A stretch of 64,000 nucleotides of DNA from an uncultured Flavobacteriales bacterium (GCA_937973555.1 CALJKL010000079.1:15778-79777), one strand, 5' to 3'; positions 51,316 to 60,860 are shown, counted from the first letter of the stretch. Notes: generated by a model not told the origin, from the sequence alone. Numbers and translations: made by a program.

Positions 51316-51867
51316 TTATTTCAATTTATAAGAAAGCATGATGCCTCCTTTGTAAGGAATCCATTCACCACTTTTATTCCATTGTGAAGCACCCTCATAT
51401 CTCTGATTATTTTTGTCATAACCGTGATAAAAACCTTGAGAATTTCCTCCACCAAGAAATACATCTGCACTCCAATTATCGTTAAATTTATATTGATACC
51501 CCACAGTTAAACCTGTCAAAATAGTATATCCTCTCTGAAATTTTTGAGAATGTATATAATTCCACTTCTGAAGATCAAAAAGACCCAGTCCAATATTGGC
51601 TCCAGTATAGAAACCCTTAAAACTTTCTTTAAAATAATATCTTCCCTCAATACTAAAGTAATACATCTGAAAACGTTTGCCTAAAAAAGATTTCCAGGGT
51701 GAAACAAAAATTTCGGACTGCAAAGTAATATTATTATTAATTTTGACTTCTAAAGCGGCATTCACTATCCCTACAGGAAGTGTTACCAAGTTGGCTTTGG
51801 CGTATGTTTGTGCTGTTGCATAATGGAAAGAAATAAAAAGGAGTAATACAAAAATTTTCTTGGTCAT
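51316..51867 (-). CDS. Secreted beta-barrel-like protein (DUF3575-like)
   Basis: A 183-residue protein with a signal peptide (about 1-19, ending YATAQ). The rest is built of alternating aromatic strands (MYYFSIEGRYYF, FYTGANIGLGLF, TGLTVGYQYKF, SADVFLGGG) and ends in a strand-type C-terminus (GGIMLSYKLK). This is the pattern of a small outer-membrane barrel of DUF3575 type. It shares an operon with the thioredoxin-like gene, abutting it directly (next base). The function is unknown. Confidence 0.72.
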   Translation of the reverse strand: MTKKIFVLLLFISFHYATAQTYAKANLVTLPVGIVNAALEVKINNNITLQSEIFVSPWKSFLGKRFQMYYFSIEGRYYFKESFKGFYTGANIGLGLFDLQKWNYIHSQKFQRGYTILTGLTVGYQYKFNDNWSADVFLGGGNSQGFYHGYDKNNQRYEGASQWNKSGEWIPYKGGIMLSYKLK

Positions 51868-53037
51868 TTATTTTATATTTTTTAGTAATTCTTCTGTTGA
51901 TTTGTATTCTGCATTTTTAGATTTTGCAACAGCAATGGATTTTTCAGCCCAAATTTTAGCATTTTTCATGTCTCCCATCTTAAAATAAATTCTGGCTAAA
52001 GTATCTGTATTGAAAGAATCTTCTTGTTTTTTCACAGATTCAAGACACCATTTTACGGCATTTTGCAAGGCATTGTTATCGTTAACATACAAATAGAAGT
52101 TCCATGCAATATCATTCAGTTCATTGGCATCAAATGGTGTAGGATCTTGGTAGTATTCAGCAGCTGCCTTTTGATATTCTTCATAATTCTGAGTTCTGAA
52201 ATAATAATCAAGTCTTATTTTACTTGCCAATTGTTTCCCTTCTTTTTCGCCCAAAATTTTAATCAGTTCTGTATTCAGAAAATCATTATCTATTCTATGA
52301 TTTTCCTCATCGATAGATTTTTGGATAACGGTGGTAAGTTTTATCTGTTTTTCAAAATCATTCAGTACTTTTTCAGATAGAAATCTAAGGATATCCGTTT
52401 TGTTTTGTTGCAAATATCCATAATTGAAGTCTTCTGTAGATTTGGTGAAATACAGCAACATTCCTGCATCATCTTTTGTAATTTCGCCAGATTTCTTGTT
52501 TTGAAAATAGCGTTCTGACACTTTTTTAGCAAAAGAAAAATCGTTATTGTAAGTGCTTTTGATAAGATCAATTAAAAACTCAGGATCTTTTTCTCCTGCA
52601 TTGAATTTTAGAACCTTGTTTTCTAGTTTATTTTCAGGATTGATGGCTGTTTTACCAAGACTTATAAAATCTTTAGGGTCTAAGTAGCCGGCAGTTCTAT
52701 ATACCACCACTCCATCACCATTGATGAAAAGTAATGAAGGATAAGAATAAACACTGTATTTCTGAGCAAGATTTATCCCTTCTCCCTTTTCCATATCAAA
52801 ATGGGCGTTCAGAAAATTTGCATTGTAATAATCTCCCACTTCTTTTTGTGAAAATACATTTCTTTCTAACATTTTACAAGGGCCGCACCAAGAAGTATAA
52901 GCATCTAAAAACACCAACTTGTTTTCTTTTTTTGCTTTTGCGAGAATATTTTTAAAAGTATCTTTTTCAAAATTTATTCCTTGAGCATTAATTAATAAAG
53001 AGAAAAGAATAAGAAACAGGTATAGTAGTTTTTTCAT
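51868..53037 (-). CDS. Thioredoxin-fold periplasmic protein with helical repeat domain
   Basis: A 389-residue secreted protein with a signal peptide (about 1-19, ending LLINAQ). A thioredoxin-like domain carries the intact redox pair C51-G-P-C54 in YTSWCGPCKML and the cis-proline segment YSYPSLLF. A C-terminal 220-residue helical region follows and ends in TPR-like sequence (LARIYFKMGDMKNAKIWAEKSI, partly given as LARIYFKMGDMKNA). It probably acts as a disulfide reductase or chaperone in the periplasm. It is the first gene of a three-gene minus-strand operon. Confidence 0.85.
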   Translation of the reverse strand: MKKLLYLFLILFSLLINAQGINFEKDTFKNILAKAKKENKLVFLDAYTSWCGPCKMLERNVFSQKEVGDYYNANFLNAHFDMEKGEGINLAQKYSVYSYPSLLFINGDGVVVYRTAGYLDPKDFISLGKTAINPENKLENKVLKFNAGEKDPEFLIDLIKSTYNNDFSFAKKVSERYFQNKKSGEITKDDAGMLLYFTKSTEDFNYGYLQQNKTDILRFLSEKVLNDFEKQIKLTTVIQKSIDEENHRIDNDFLNTELIKILGEKEGKQLASKIRLDYYFRTQNYEEYQKAAAEYYQDPTPFDANELNDIAWNFYLYVNDNNALQNAVKWCLESVKKQEDSFNTDTLARIYFKMGDMKNAKIWAEKSIAVAKSKNAEYKSTEELLKNIK

Positions 53038-53087
53038 TTTATGATAAAATAATTACAAGCGAAGATAAAAATAATTATGTAGAATAA

Positions 53088-53117
53088 AACAAAAAAGCCC
53101 GAATAAATTCGGGCTTT
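53088..53117 (-). terminator. Intrinsic terminator after tRNA-Phe
   Basis: An 11-bp stem AAAGCCCGAAT/ATTCGGGCTTT (53094-53104, 53107-53117) with an A-run on the left, only 3 bases past the 3' end of the tRNA on the minus strand. Confidence 0.85.
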
Positions 53118-53120
53118 AAG

Positions 53121-53193
<73 letters not shown>

Positions 53194-53218
53194 ATAGTTT
53201 CTCTGTATTAGAGTGGTG

Positions 53219-53249
53219 CAAAAATAAATACTTTTTATACACTAAACAA
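53219..53249 (-). promoter_or_regulatory. Promoter of tRNA-Phe
   Basis: TTG (53247-53249) and TATTTTTG (53219-53226) on the minus strand, with 20 bases between. This is the cleanest -33/-7 pair in the window. Initiation is predicted about 20 bases before the mature tRNA. Confidence 0.6.
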
Positions 53250-53308
53250 GTGTTTTGGAAATATTTTTTTGAAAATTACTGAAACTATTGATTTTCAGCA
53301 GAATTAAT

Positions 53309-55123
53309 TCAACTTTCCTTTAATTGCTCACTGAGTTCTTCCAAAACAGGTTTGATGGTGCTTTCCGGTAGATCACTTATTCTTATATACATTAAGCCAT
53401 CTATGGCATCATTGAAATTAGGGTCTACATTGAAGGCAATTACCTTTGCGTTTTGCTTGATGTATTTTTTAATCAGAACTGGTAATCTCATTTCCGGTTC
53501 TATGTCGTCTATCAATTTATCGAATTTATTGAGGTCATTTTCTACTCCGTCAAAAAAGAGACTTTTTTCTTTTTCTTTTAGCCGTACCTTATAATCATTT
53601 TTGGGATGCACGTATTGTGCTACTACTGGATCATAATAATGAGAGCGCATAAACTCAATCATCAATGATTTAGAAAAATCAGAAAACCTATTGCTGATGC
53701 TAACGCCACCCATCAAAAATTTATGTTCTGGGTTTCGCAAACACACATGCACTATCCCTCTCCAAAGCAAGAAAAGTGGCAATGGCTTTTGTTGGTATTC
53801 CAGACTTACATACGCCCTTCCCATTTCTATTACCTTTCGGAAAAAAGGCCTTAATTCTTGATCGTATTCGAAAAGGGAACTGGTATAAAAACCATCTATC
53901 CCATTATTTTTCATTACATGACTTCCTAGTGCCATTCTATAGGCTCCAGCTATTTTTTGGGCAGCACTATCCCAAAGAATCAGGTGATGGTAATGTTTAT
54001 CATACTCATCCAAATCAAACGGAAGATTAGTACCCTCACCTATTGCTCTGAAGGTAAGCTCTCTTTGCCTGCCAATTTCCCTCATGATGGAAGGTATTTC
54101 ATCATATTCCGTAAAATAGACTTCATAATTGGCGTTTTTAAACAGCAACTTATCTTTATCGTTAAGGTTTTGTATATCTTTCAAAATATTTTCAATAGGA
54201 GTCTCATCAATGATGTTTTGCACTACTTCCTGTCCTGATTTATGAGGAAACTTTAATGGCAAATTAGAAAGTTTAAAAAGCTCTGTAATAGACTTTCTTC
54301 TGTCGTAATATGATTTCATCATATACACTTTCTTTCTTAAAAAATCACCAAACTCTGCTACCGACTCATACTCTTCCTGAATTTTTGGTGATACCGGCCT
54401 TCCAATTCTTATCCTTACAGGCTTGTCTTGTTTTTTCAGCATTTCTGAAGGCAGCATTAGGGTCTGCAGGTCTGGATGTAATTTCGAAAGACTATAAAAA
54501 ATTCTAGAATTTTTAGCATGAAAATACATAGGTACTACAGGCACTTTTGCTTTTTTGATCAATTTCAACGCAGGAATTTCCCAATCTTTATCCAAAATTT
54601 CATTGGTAGAATTATTTTTGTTGGAAACTTCTCCCGCAGGAAAAATTCCTATACAGCCACCATTCTGAAGATGTTTTAGTGTTTCGCGCATTCCATGGAT
54701 ACTGCTGTAGGCATCTTTTCTGGTTTCAAAAGGATTAACAGGAATTACATAATCTTTCATGGGATCTATTTTCTGCAGCAGAAAATTGCCCATAATTTTA
54801 AAATCCGGCCTAATATCCGTCAAGATTTTGCACATTAAAATACCATCTATGGCACCCAGCGGATGATTGGCTACCAAGATAAAAGGTCCTGTTTTGGGAA
54901 TTTTGGCTAAATCTTCTTCAAAGGCTACATATTTCACATTCAATTCTTTGAGAAAAGCCTCAAAAAAAGCGGTTCCATTATTTTTTTTAACGGAATCATA
55001 AAACTTGTTCAGTTTGCCAAGTTTGGTAATCCCCATAATGGAAGATGCTATTGGGTTTTTGAGTATTCCCAATTTAGACAAACCTGTTATTTTAATTAAA
55101 TCCTGTCTAGAAATTAAACTCAT
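53309..55123 (-). CDS. olsF: Bifunctional acyltransferase, OlsF-like ornithine lipid synthase
   Basis: A 604-residue fusion of two acyltransferase domains. The N-terminal half is PlsC-like with the motif ANHPLGAIDG (N86, H87, D93) and FPAGEVSN. The C-terminal half is a GNAT/hemolysin-type domain (about 340-540) with REIGRQRELTFRAIGEG, HLILWDSAAQKIAGAYRMALG and EMGRAYVSLEYQ. This is the layout of OlsF, where the C-terminal domain N-acylates ornithine and the N-terminal domain adds the second acyl chain. OlsF is known from Flavobacterium johnsoniae. It is the second gene after aspartate kinase (5-base gap), which is an odd pairing. Confidence 0.83.
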   Translation of the reverse strand: MSLISRQDLIKITGLSKLGILKNPIASSIMGITKLGKLNKFYDSVKKNNGTAFFEAFLKELNVKYVAFEEDLAKIPKTGPFILVANHPLGAIDGILMCKILTDIRPDFKIMGNFLLQKIDPMKDYVIPVNPFETRKDAYSSIHGMRETLKHLQNGGCIGIFPAGEVSNKNNSTNEILDKDWEIPALKLIKKAKVPVVPMYFHAKNSRIFYSLSKLHPDLQTLMLPSEMLKKQDKPVRIRIGRPVSPKIQEEYESVAEFGDFLRKKVYMMKSYYDRRKSITELFKLSNLPLKFPHKSGQEVVQNIIDETPIENILKDIQNLNDKDKLLFKNANYEVYFTEYDEIPSIMREIGRQRELTFRAIGEGTNLPFDLDEYDKHYHHLILWDSAAQKIAGAYRMALGSHVMKNNGIDGFYTSSLFEYDQELRPFFRKVIEMGRAYVSLEYQQKPLPLFLLWRGIVHVCLRNPEHKFLMGGVSISNRFSDFSKSLMIEFMRSHYYDPVVAQYVHPKNDYKVRLKEKEKSLFFDGVENDLNKFDKLIDDIEPEMRLPVLIKKYIKQNAKVIAFNVDPNFNDAIDGLMYIRISDLPESTIKPVLEELSEQLKES

Positions 55124-55128
55124 GAATA

Positions 55129-56367
55129 TTAGTTTGTAACAATTTGAACTGTTTGTTTTGAAATTTGTTCCAACAATATTTTTTTATTGTTATAAAATTT
55201 AGAAAGTTCATCCAAATTGGCATTTCTAACAGTGTATAAAGAAACATTTTTTACTACATTGGTATTGAATTGTTGATTCAGATCCTCATTTACTTCATCT
55301 ATTTTTCCGAATTTATCTTCCAGACACAATGCCAATGAAATGGCAGAATTCTGCATCAATGAAACTTTTATTTTATACTTTGCCAATAAATTGAAAATCT
55401 GGCTAATATGATCTTCGGCGATGAAAGAAAAATCCCTCGTAGAAATATTCATTAACGTTTGGTTTTCTTTCAAAATATAACTTTCTTCATTTTGATTGAC
55501 ATCCGAATTCCCAACTTTAGTTCCTGGTTTTAATGGCTCTACAAAAGATTTCACATAAAACGGAATGTTTTTCTGCTTCAGCGGCTGAAGGGTTTTTGGG
55601 TGAATAACAGAGGCCCCGTAATATGCCATTTCTATAGCTTCTTCATAAGAAATGTTAGATAGGAGGTTTACGTTTTCAAATTTTCTTGGATCACCAGTCA
55701 TTACTCCCGGCACATCTTTCCAAATCGTCATAGCATCTGCATTAAGACAATATGCAAAGATTGCTGCAGAATAATCTGACCCTTCCCTTCCTAAGGTAAC
55801 CGTAAAATTATTCTCTTCAGACCCAATAAAACCTTGGGTAACATAGGATTGATTTTTATTGAGTTTCTGAATGTTTTTTTCTGTGGAAGACCAATTTACT
55901 ACCCCTTCTCTGTATGAGTCATCTGTTTTTATATAATCTCTGGCATCTAACCAAGAATTGGTGAAATTGATGTCGTTTAGATATTCGCTTAGAATTTTAG
56001 ACGAAATCATCTCGCCACAACTTACTACCTGATCATAAACAAAATTATAATTTGGAGATTTATTTCTTCTTAAAAAAGCTTCCAAGTCATCAAAAAACAA
56101 GGCTACCTCTCCAAAAATGGAATGATTTTCCGCAAAAAGACCTTTGGTAATTTCTAGGTGAGACTGTTTTAGTTTTTCAATTTCGTTTTGATAGTCTTGT
56201 TTCTTAAAATAATATTCTACTACTTTTTCTAATGCATTGGTGGTTTTTCCCATTGCTGAAACTACCAACAAACAATTTTCGAAGCCCTGAGTTTCTAATA
56301 CTTTCGCTACATTTTTAACACTTTCTGCATCTTTTACTGATGCCCCTCCAAATTTAAATACTTTCAT
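55129..56367 (-). CDS. lysC: Aspartate kinase
   Basis: Phosphorylates aspartate at the entry to the lysine, methionine and threonine pathways. The 412-residue monofunctional enzyme starts with the nucleotide-binding KVFKFGGASVKDAESV. It has the TLGREGSDYSAAIFA catalytic stretch, KDVPGVMTGDPR, and ISYEEAIEMAYYGASVIHPKTLQPL in parts. A C-terminal ACT region (about 300-412) includes NISTRDFSFIAEDHI. It is the first gene of a pair with the OlsF-like gene. Confidence 0.93.
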   Translation of the reverse strand: MKVFKFGGASVKDAESVKNVAKVLETQGFENCLLVVSAMGKTTNALEKVVEYYFKKQDYQNEIEKLKQSHLEITKGLFAENHSIFGEVALFFDDLEAFLRRNKSPNYNFVYDQVVSCGEMISSKILSEYLNDINFTNSWLDARDYIKTDDSYREGVVNWSSTEKNIQKLNKNQSYVTQGFIGSEENNFTVTLGREGSDYSAAIFAYCLNADAMTIWKDVPGVMTGDPRKFENVNLLSNISYEEAIEMAYYGASVIHPKTLQPLKQKNIPFYVKSFVEPLKPGTKVGNSDVNQNEESYILKENQTLMNISTRDFSFIAEDHISQIFNLLAKYKIKVSLMQNSAISLALCLEDKFGKIDEVNEDLNQQFNTNVVKNVSLYTVRNANLDELSKFYNNKKILLEQISKQTVQIVTN

Positions 56368-56404
56368 TTTTTTTATTACCTTTTCTTATTTCGATTCAAA
56401 CTTT

Positions 56405-56412
56405 CAAATTTA
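56405..56412 (-). promoter_or_regulatory. -7 element before aspartate kinase
   Basis: TAAATTTG on the minus strand (TAnnTTTG), 37 bases before the ATG at 56367. Confidence 0.4.
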
Positions 56413-56500
56413 TTAATTTTTTTCGAAATGAATATTTTGAGAATTTTTTGGAAGATATCCTAAAAATTCCGAAATTTACTAAGTACCAAAAAATGAAAAA

Positions 56501-57520
56501 ATGTCCGAACAAAATTTCCAAACGCTAGGCGAATTTATTATTGACAAACAAGATGATTTCAGATATTCAACAGGAGAGCTTTCTCGTCTACTAAGTGCCA
56601 TAAGACTGGCATCTAAAGTGGTAAACAGAGAAGTAAACAAAGCAGGAATAGCCGAAATAATAGGCCATGCAGGAAATCAGAACATACAAGGAGAAGATCA
56701 GCAAAAATTGGACGTATTAGCCAACAATATTTTTATTGAGGCCCTTTCGCAACGCGAAGTAGTTTGTGGAATTGCCTCTGAAGAAATGGACGATTTTATT
56801 GAAATAAAAGCTACCAACAATGCCCATCTCAACAAATATGTAGTATTGATAGATCCTCTAGACGGATCTTCGAACATAGATGTAAATGTATCTGTAGGAA
56901 CTATTTTTTCTATCTACAGAAGGGTAACCCCACCCGGGACCCCTGTAACAATGCAAGATTTTTTACAGAAGGGGGTCAATCAGGTTGCAGCAGGTTATGT
57001 TGTTTATGGCTCCTCTACCATGATTGTATATACTACAGGCAATGGCGTAAATGGCTTTACCCTAGATCCATCATTAGGAACTTATTACCTCTCTCACCCT
57101 AACATGAAATTCCCTACTACAGGAAAAATATATTCCATCAATGAAGGAAACTATATTAAATTTCCACAAGGGGTAAAAGATTATATTAAATATTGCCAAT
57201 TGGAAGAAGGCGACAGACCTTACACATCCCGCTATATAGGTTCATTGGTATCAGATTTCCATAGAAACATGATAAAGGGAGGTATCTACATTTATCCATC
57301 AACCTCTCAGTCTCCAAAAGGAAAATTAAGATTATTGTATGAATGCAATCCAATGGCATTTCTTACAGAACAAGCAGGTGGAAAATGCAGTGACGGATTC
57401 AAAAGAATTTTAGAAATAGAACCTACCGAACTGCACCAAAGAGTTCCTTTCTTCTGTGGCAGCGCAGCCATGGTAACCAAGGCAGAAGAGTTTATGGCAC
57501 AAGCCGTAAACCATCGTTAG
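56501..57520 (+). CDS. fbp: Class I fructose-1,6-bisphosphatase
   Basis: Gluconeogenic hydrolysis of fructose 1,6-bisphosphate. The 339-residue protein has the Li+-sensitive phosphatase motif IDPLDGSSNIDVNVSVGTIF, with the metal-binding residues in DPLDGSSN, the acidic GIASEEMDDF before it, and LLYECNPMAFLTEQAGGKCSDG near the C-terminus. The length is typical of class I enzymes. It stands divergent from aspartate kinase with a 133-base gap, and is separated from the next plus-strand gene by 86 bases. Confidence 0.94.
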   Translation: MSEQNFQTLGEFIIDKQDDFRYSTGELSRLLSAIRLASKVVNREVNKAGIAEIIGHAGNQNIQGEDQQKLDVLANNIFIEALSQREVVCGIASEEMDDFIEIKATNNAHLNKYVVLIDPLDGSSNIDVNVSVGTIFSIYRRVTPPGTPVTMQDFLQKGVNQVAAGYVVYGSSTMIVYTTGNGVNGFTLDPSLGTYYLSHPNMKFPTTGKIYSINEGNYIKFPQGVKDYIKYCQLEEGDRPYTSRYIGSLVSDFHRNMIKGGIYIYPSTSQSPKGKLRLLYECNPMAFLTEQAGGKCSDGFKRILEIEPTELHQRVPFFCGSAAMVTKAEEFMAQAVNHR

Positions 57521-57606
57521 GTGCAAAAACTCTGTAAATTACATAACCATTCTCCAAAATCATGAAAACTTTGGACATCTGATTTTTTTACATTTATAAA
57601 AAAATC

Positions 57607-57816
57607 ATGATAATTATGTCTCCTATGTATTCATTAAGCGCATTTTTCTTATTCATCATCCCTGCAATATTATGGATTTGGGCATTAGTAGATATTCTTA
57701 AAAGTAATTTTAAAGATGATGCTACTAAAGTAATTTGGGTAATTATTGTAATTTTGTTACCAATTTTAGGCTCTATTCTCTATTTTATTTTGGGAAAAAA
57801 TCATAAAGTGTTATAA
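57607..57816 (+). CDS. PLDc_N-domain small membrane protein
   Basis: A 69-residue protein with two hydrophobic helices (about 9-28 and 43-62) and the PLDc_N signature: WALVDILKSNFKDDATKVIWV between the helices and ILGSILYFILGK at the end. Standalone PLDc_N proteins are common in Bacteroidota and have no known enzymatic role. The TAA overlaps the menC ATG by one base, so the two are translationally coupled. Confidence 0.82.
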   Translation: MIIMSPMYSLSAFFLFIIPAILWIWALVDILKSNFKDDATKVIWVIIVILLPILGSILYFILGKNHKVL

Positions 57817-58820
57817 TGAACGCAAAATATTACAAACACAATCTCGTCTTCAAACAGGCGAGCGGTACTTCTCGAGGTATACTTACCACCAAAGAAACAT
57901 TTATTCTGGAAATTTTCAAAGCAGACAAAAAAGGCATCGGCGAATGTGCACTTTTCCGCGGACTAAGCTATGACGATTCCCCCGAATATGAAGATAAACT
58001 TCAGTGGCTTTGCGAAAATATCAACTATGAATTTGAATTTTTAAGAAAAGAACTTAAAGAATTTCCTTCCCTTATTTTTGGATTGGAGCAGGCTTTATTG
58101 AACCTAAAAAATGGTGAAGACCTTTATTTTCCCAGCAGCTTTACCGAAGGAAAAGATGCTATCAACATCAATGGATTGATTTGGATGGGAAACGCAGATT
58201 TCATGCAGTCGCAAATTGAAGACAAATTAAAAAATGGCTTCCACTGTATCAAACTGAAAATAGGTGTAGATTGGCCTTCTGAGAAGAAAATTGTTCAACA
58301 ATTAAGAAATCAATTTCCAAAAGAAAAATTGGAATTAAGAGTGGATGCCAATGGAGCTTTTACTTTTGAAGAAGCACAAACCGTTTTGAAGGAATTGGCA
58401 GATCTGGAAATCCATTCCATAGAACAGCCCATAAAATCGAAAAACATTGACCACATGGCAGAACTTTGCGCTAATACCACTACCCCGATTGCCTTGGATG
58501 AAGAATTAATAGGAGTAATTGATTTTGAAGACAAAAAGAAACTTTTGGAAGCCATAAAGCCTCAATACATTATCTTAAAACCTGCTTTAGTTGGTGGTTT
58601 TTCTGGAAGTGATGAATGGATTTCTATTGCAGAAAAACTGGGCATCAATTGGTGGATTACCTCTGCCCTAGAAAGCAACATAGGCCTTAATGCTATTTGT
58701 CAATACACCTATTCCAAACAAAACCCATTGCCGCAAGGCTTAGGAACTGGTGCTCTGTTTACCAACAATTTCGAAACCAGACTTCACCTGAAAGGAGACC
58801 AAATGTGGATGAAGGCATAA
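57816..58820 (+). CDS. menC: o-Succinylbenzoate synthase (enolase superfamily)
   Basis: A dehydratase of menaquinone synthesis forming o-succinylbenzoate. The 334-residue protein has the enolase-superfamily catalytic set: the K-x-K in CIKLKIG, metal ligands in RVDANGAF, SIEQP and ALDEEL, and the second catalytic lysine in YIILKPALVGG. The dipeptide epimerase subgroup is related. The presence of menI and menF in the same genome, the short length and ALVGG pattern favour OSBS. It overlaps the PLDc_N gene at its start; glnS follows after a promoter. Confidence 0.86.
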   Translation: MNAKYYKHNLVFKQASGTSRGILTTKETFILEIFKADKKGIGECALFRGLSYDDSPEYEDKLQWLCENINYEFEFLRKELKEFPSLIFGLEQALLNLKNGEDLYFPSSFTEGKDAININGLIWMGNADFMQSQIEDKLKNGFHCIKLKIGVDWPSEKKIVQQLRNQFPKEKLELRVDANGAFTFEEAQTVLKELADLEIHSIEQPIKSKNIDHMAELCANTTTPIALDEELIGVIDFEDKKKLLEAIKPQYIILKPALVGGFSGSDEWISIAEKLGINWWITSALESNIGLNAICQYTYSKQNPLPQGLGTGALFTNNFETRLHLKGDQMWMKA

Positions 58821-58883
58821 GCAATGAGTAATTGCTGGAAGTTAATACCAAAAGTTGAAAACAATTTTTAAACTAAAATTTCA

Positions 58884-58891
58884 TAAATTTG
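58884..58891 (+). promoter_or_regulatory. -7 element deciding the glnS start
   Basis: TAAATTTG (TAnnTTTG) lies between a TTG at 58855 and the ATG at 58906. Initiation near 58896 removes the upstream codons from the mRNA, so 58906 is the start, with a leader of about 10 bases. Confidence 0.5.
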
Positions 58892-58905
58892 CATCTATAC
58901 AAGAC

Positions 58906-60597
58906 ATGACAATGGAAGTAGAAGAAAAAAAACCACTCAATTTTATCGAGCAAATCATCGAAAATGATATCGAAAACGGTTTAGATGCATCTAAACTGCG
59001 TTTCAGATTTCCACCAGAACCTAACGGTTATCTGCATGTAGGTCATACCAAAGCCATCTGCATCAATTTTGGTCTGGGCGAAAAATACGGCGCACCCGTT
59101 AATTTAAGATTTGATGATACCAATCCCGAAAAAGAAGAGCAGGAATTTGTAGATGCTATCAAAGAAGATATAAAATGGTTGGGCTTCAAATATGATAAAG
59201 AATTATATGCTTCAGACTACTTTCAGCAATTGTATGATTGGGCGGTAGAATTGATTAAGCAAGGAAAAGCGTATGTAGACGAGCAGCCTTCTGAAGTGAT
59301 TACAGAACAGCGTAAAAACCCTACAGAACCTGGAATAGAATCGCCTTTCAGAAACAGACCTACTGAAGAATCTTTAGATTTATTTGAAAGAATGAAAAAC
59401 GGAGAGTTCGAAGAAGGAAGCATGAGTTTGAGAGCTAAAATAGATATGGCTTCGCCCAACATGAACATGCGAGACCCTGTGATGTACAGAATCCTGAAAA
59501 GACCTCATCATAGAACAGGTGAGCAATGGAAAATATATCCCATGTACGACTGGGCGCATGGAGAAAGTGACTATCTAGAACAGATTTCTCATTCACTTTG
59601 TTCATTAGAGTTTGAGAATCACAGACCGCTTTATGACTGGTATCTGGACCAAATTTACGATCCCATCAAAATCCGAAATAAACAAAGAGAATTTGCAAGA
59701 ATGAATGTAACTTACATGGTTACTTCTAAACGTAAATTGCAAAGATTGGTTGCAGAAAATGTGGTTACCGGCTGGGACGACCCAAGAATGCCTACCATAT
59801 CTGGCATGAGAAGATTGGGATACACCCCAAAATCCATCCGTGAATTTATAGATCGTGTTGGTGTTGCCAAAAGAGAAAACCTTATCAACATTCAGTTACT
59901 GGAATTCTGCGTGAGAGAAGACCTTAACAAGGTTGCCACCCGCGTAATGACGGTAGTGAATCCCGTAAAATTGGTCATTGAAAACTATCCTGAAGGAAAA
60001 GAAGAATGGCTGGAAACAGAAAACAATCCTGAGGACGAAAATGCTGGCACCAGAAAGGTTCCGTTTTCCAGAGAACTCTATATCGAAAGAGAAGATTTCA
60101 TGGAAGAGGCTCCAAAAAAATTCTTCAGATTAACGATTGGCGGAGAAGTAAGGCTTAAATCTGCTTACATTATAAAGGCAACCAAAGTAGAAAAAGATGC
60201 CAATGGAGAAATCACTACTATATATGCTACTTATGATGAGGACTCTAAATCTGGAAGTGGCACAGAAGCCAGTATGAGAAAGGTAAAAGGTACCCTGCAT
60301 TGGGTTTCTGCACCTCATGCTCTGCCTGTAGAAGTAAGAATCTACGATAGGCTTTTTACAAATGAACAACCAGATGCGGAAAAAGAAGTAGATTTCATGG
60401 AATTTGTCAATAAAGACTCTTTAAACATACAAAATGCTTTTGCAGAGCCAAGCTTGAAAGATGCTAAAGTGGAAGATCACTATCAATTTCAGAGAATTGG
60501 CTACTTTACATTAGATAAGGATTCAACTACAGAAAAATTAGTTTTTAATAGAACCGTCACTTTAAAAGACAGTTTTAAAATAGAAACTCCAGAATAA
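58906..60597 (+). CDS. glnS: Glutamine--tRNA ligase
   Basis: Class I synthetase charging tRNA-Gln. The 563-residue protein has the HIGH motif in PEPNGYLHVGHTKAI, the KMSKS-type loop as VTSKRKLQRL, the GlnRS-specific YPMYDWAHGESD and the two C-terminal beta-barrel anticodon-binding domains (about 335 to the end, beginning VMTVVNPVKLVIEN). The start at 58906 (or the ATG two codons later) is set by the -7 element. A strong palindromic terminator follows. Confidence 0.95.
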   Translation: MTMEVEEKKPLNFIEQIIENDIENGLDASKLRFRFPPEPNGYLHVGHTKAICINFGLGEKYGAPVNLRFDDTNPEKEEQEFVDAIKEDIKWLGFKYDKELYASDYFQQLYDWAVELIKQGKAYVDEQPSEVITEQRKNPTEPGIESPFRNRPTEESLDLFERMKNGEFEEGSMSLRAKIDMASPNMNMRDPVMYRILKRPHHRTGEQWKIYPMYDWAHGESDYLEQISHSLCSLEFENHRPLYDWYLDQIYDPIKIRNKQREFARMNVTYMVTSKRKLQRLVAENVVTGWDDPRMPTISGMRRLGYTPKSIREFIDRVGVAKRENLINIQLLEFCVREDLNKVATRVMTVVNPVKLVIENYPEGKEEWLETENNPEDENAGTRKVPFSRELYIEREDFMEEAPKKFFRLTIGGEVRLKSAYIIKATKVEKDANGEITTIYATYDEDSKSGSGTEASMRKVKGTLHWVSAPHALPVEVRIYDRLFTNEQPDAEKEVDFMEFVNKDSLNIQNAFAEPSLKDAKVEDHYQFQRIGYFTLDKDSTTEKLVFNRTVTLKDSFKIETPE

Positions 60598-60637
60598 AAC
60601 TAATTTCATTTTTATTTACAATCTATCAACTCACATA

Positions 60638-60667
60638 AAAAAATGCTGCATATATGCAGCATTTTTA
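60638..60667 (+). terminator. Intrinsic terminator after glnS
   Basis: A perfect palindrome with 12-base arms, AAATGCTGCATA/TATGCAGCATTT (60641-60652, 60653-60664), ends in a T-run. Confidence 0.8.
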
Positions 60668-60674
60668 GTTAAAC

Positions 60675-60693
60675 ATGTGTATTTGCAACACAT
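60675..60693. promoter_or_regulatory. Inverted repeat ATGTGT-N7-ACACAT
   Basis: The arms are ATGTGT (60675-60680) and ACACAT (60688-60693). The left arm shares the word ATGTGTAT with the palindrome at 60841-60860. This is a possible distal operator of the histidine-kinase gene. Confidence 0.3.
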
Positions 60694-60840
60694 TTCTTCC
60701 AAATCATAAATACCATAATTTAAAAGGAAAAAATATAGAAGCATTTGTGTTTTTTTATATTTTTTTCATTATCTAAATGCAAAAATAATCTTTTCTCATT
60801 CCTATCATATTAAAAAAACAAGCATTTTAATGCGTATTAT

Positions 60841-60860
60841 ATACACATAAATATGTGTAT
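60841..60860. promoter_or_regulatory. 9-bp palindrome before the histidine kinase
   Basis: ATACACATA (60841-60849) and TATGTGTAT (60852-60860) form perfect arms around AA. It lies 53 bases before the likely GTG start at 60913. A regulator-binding site is plausible. Confidence 0.4.

Noticed and set aside
58855..58905. Upstream TTG start for glnS
   Set aside because: A full -7 element lies between it and the ATG, so the codons would not be in the main mRNA.
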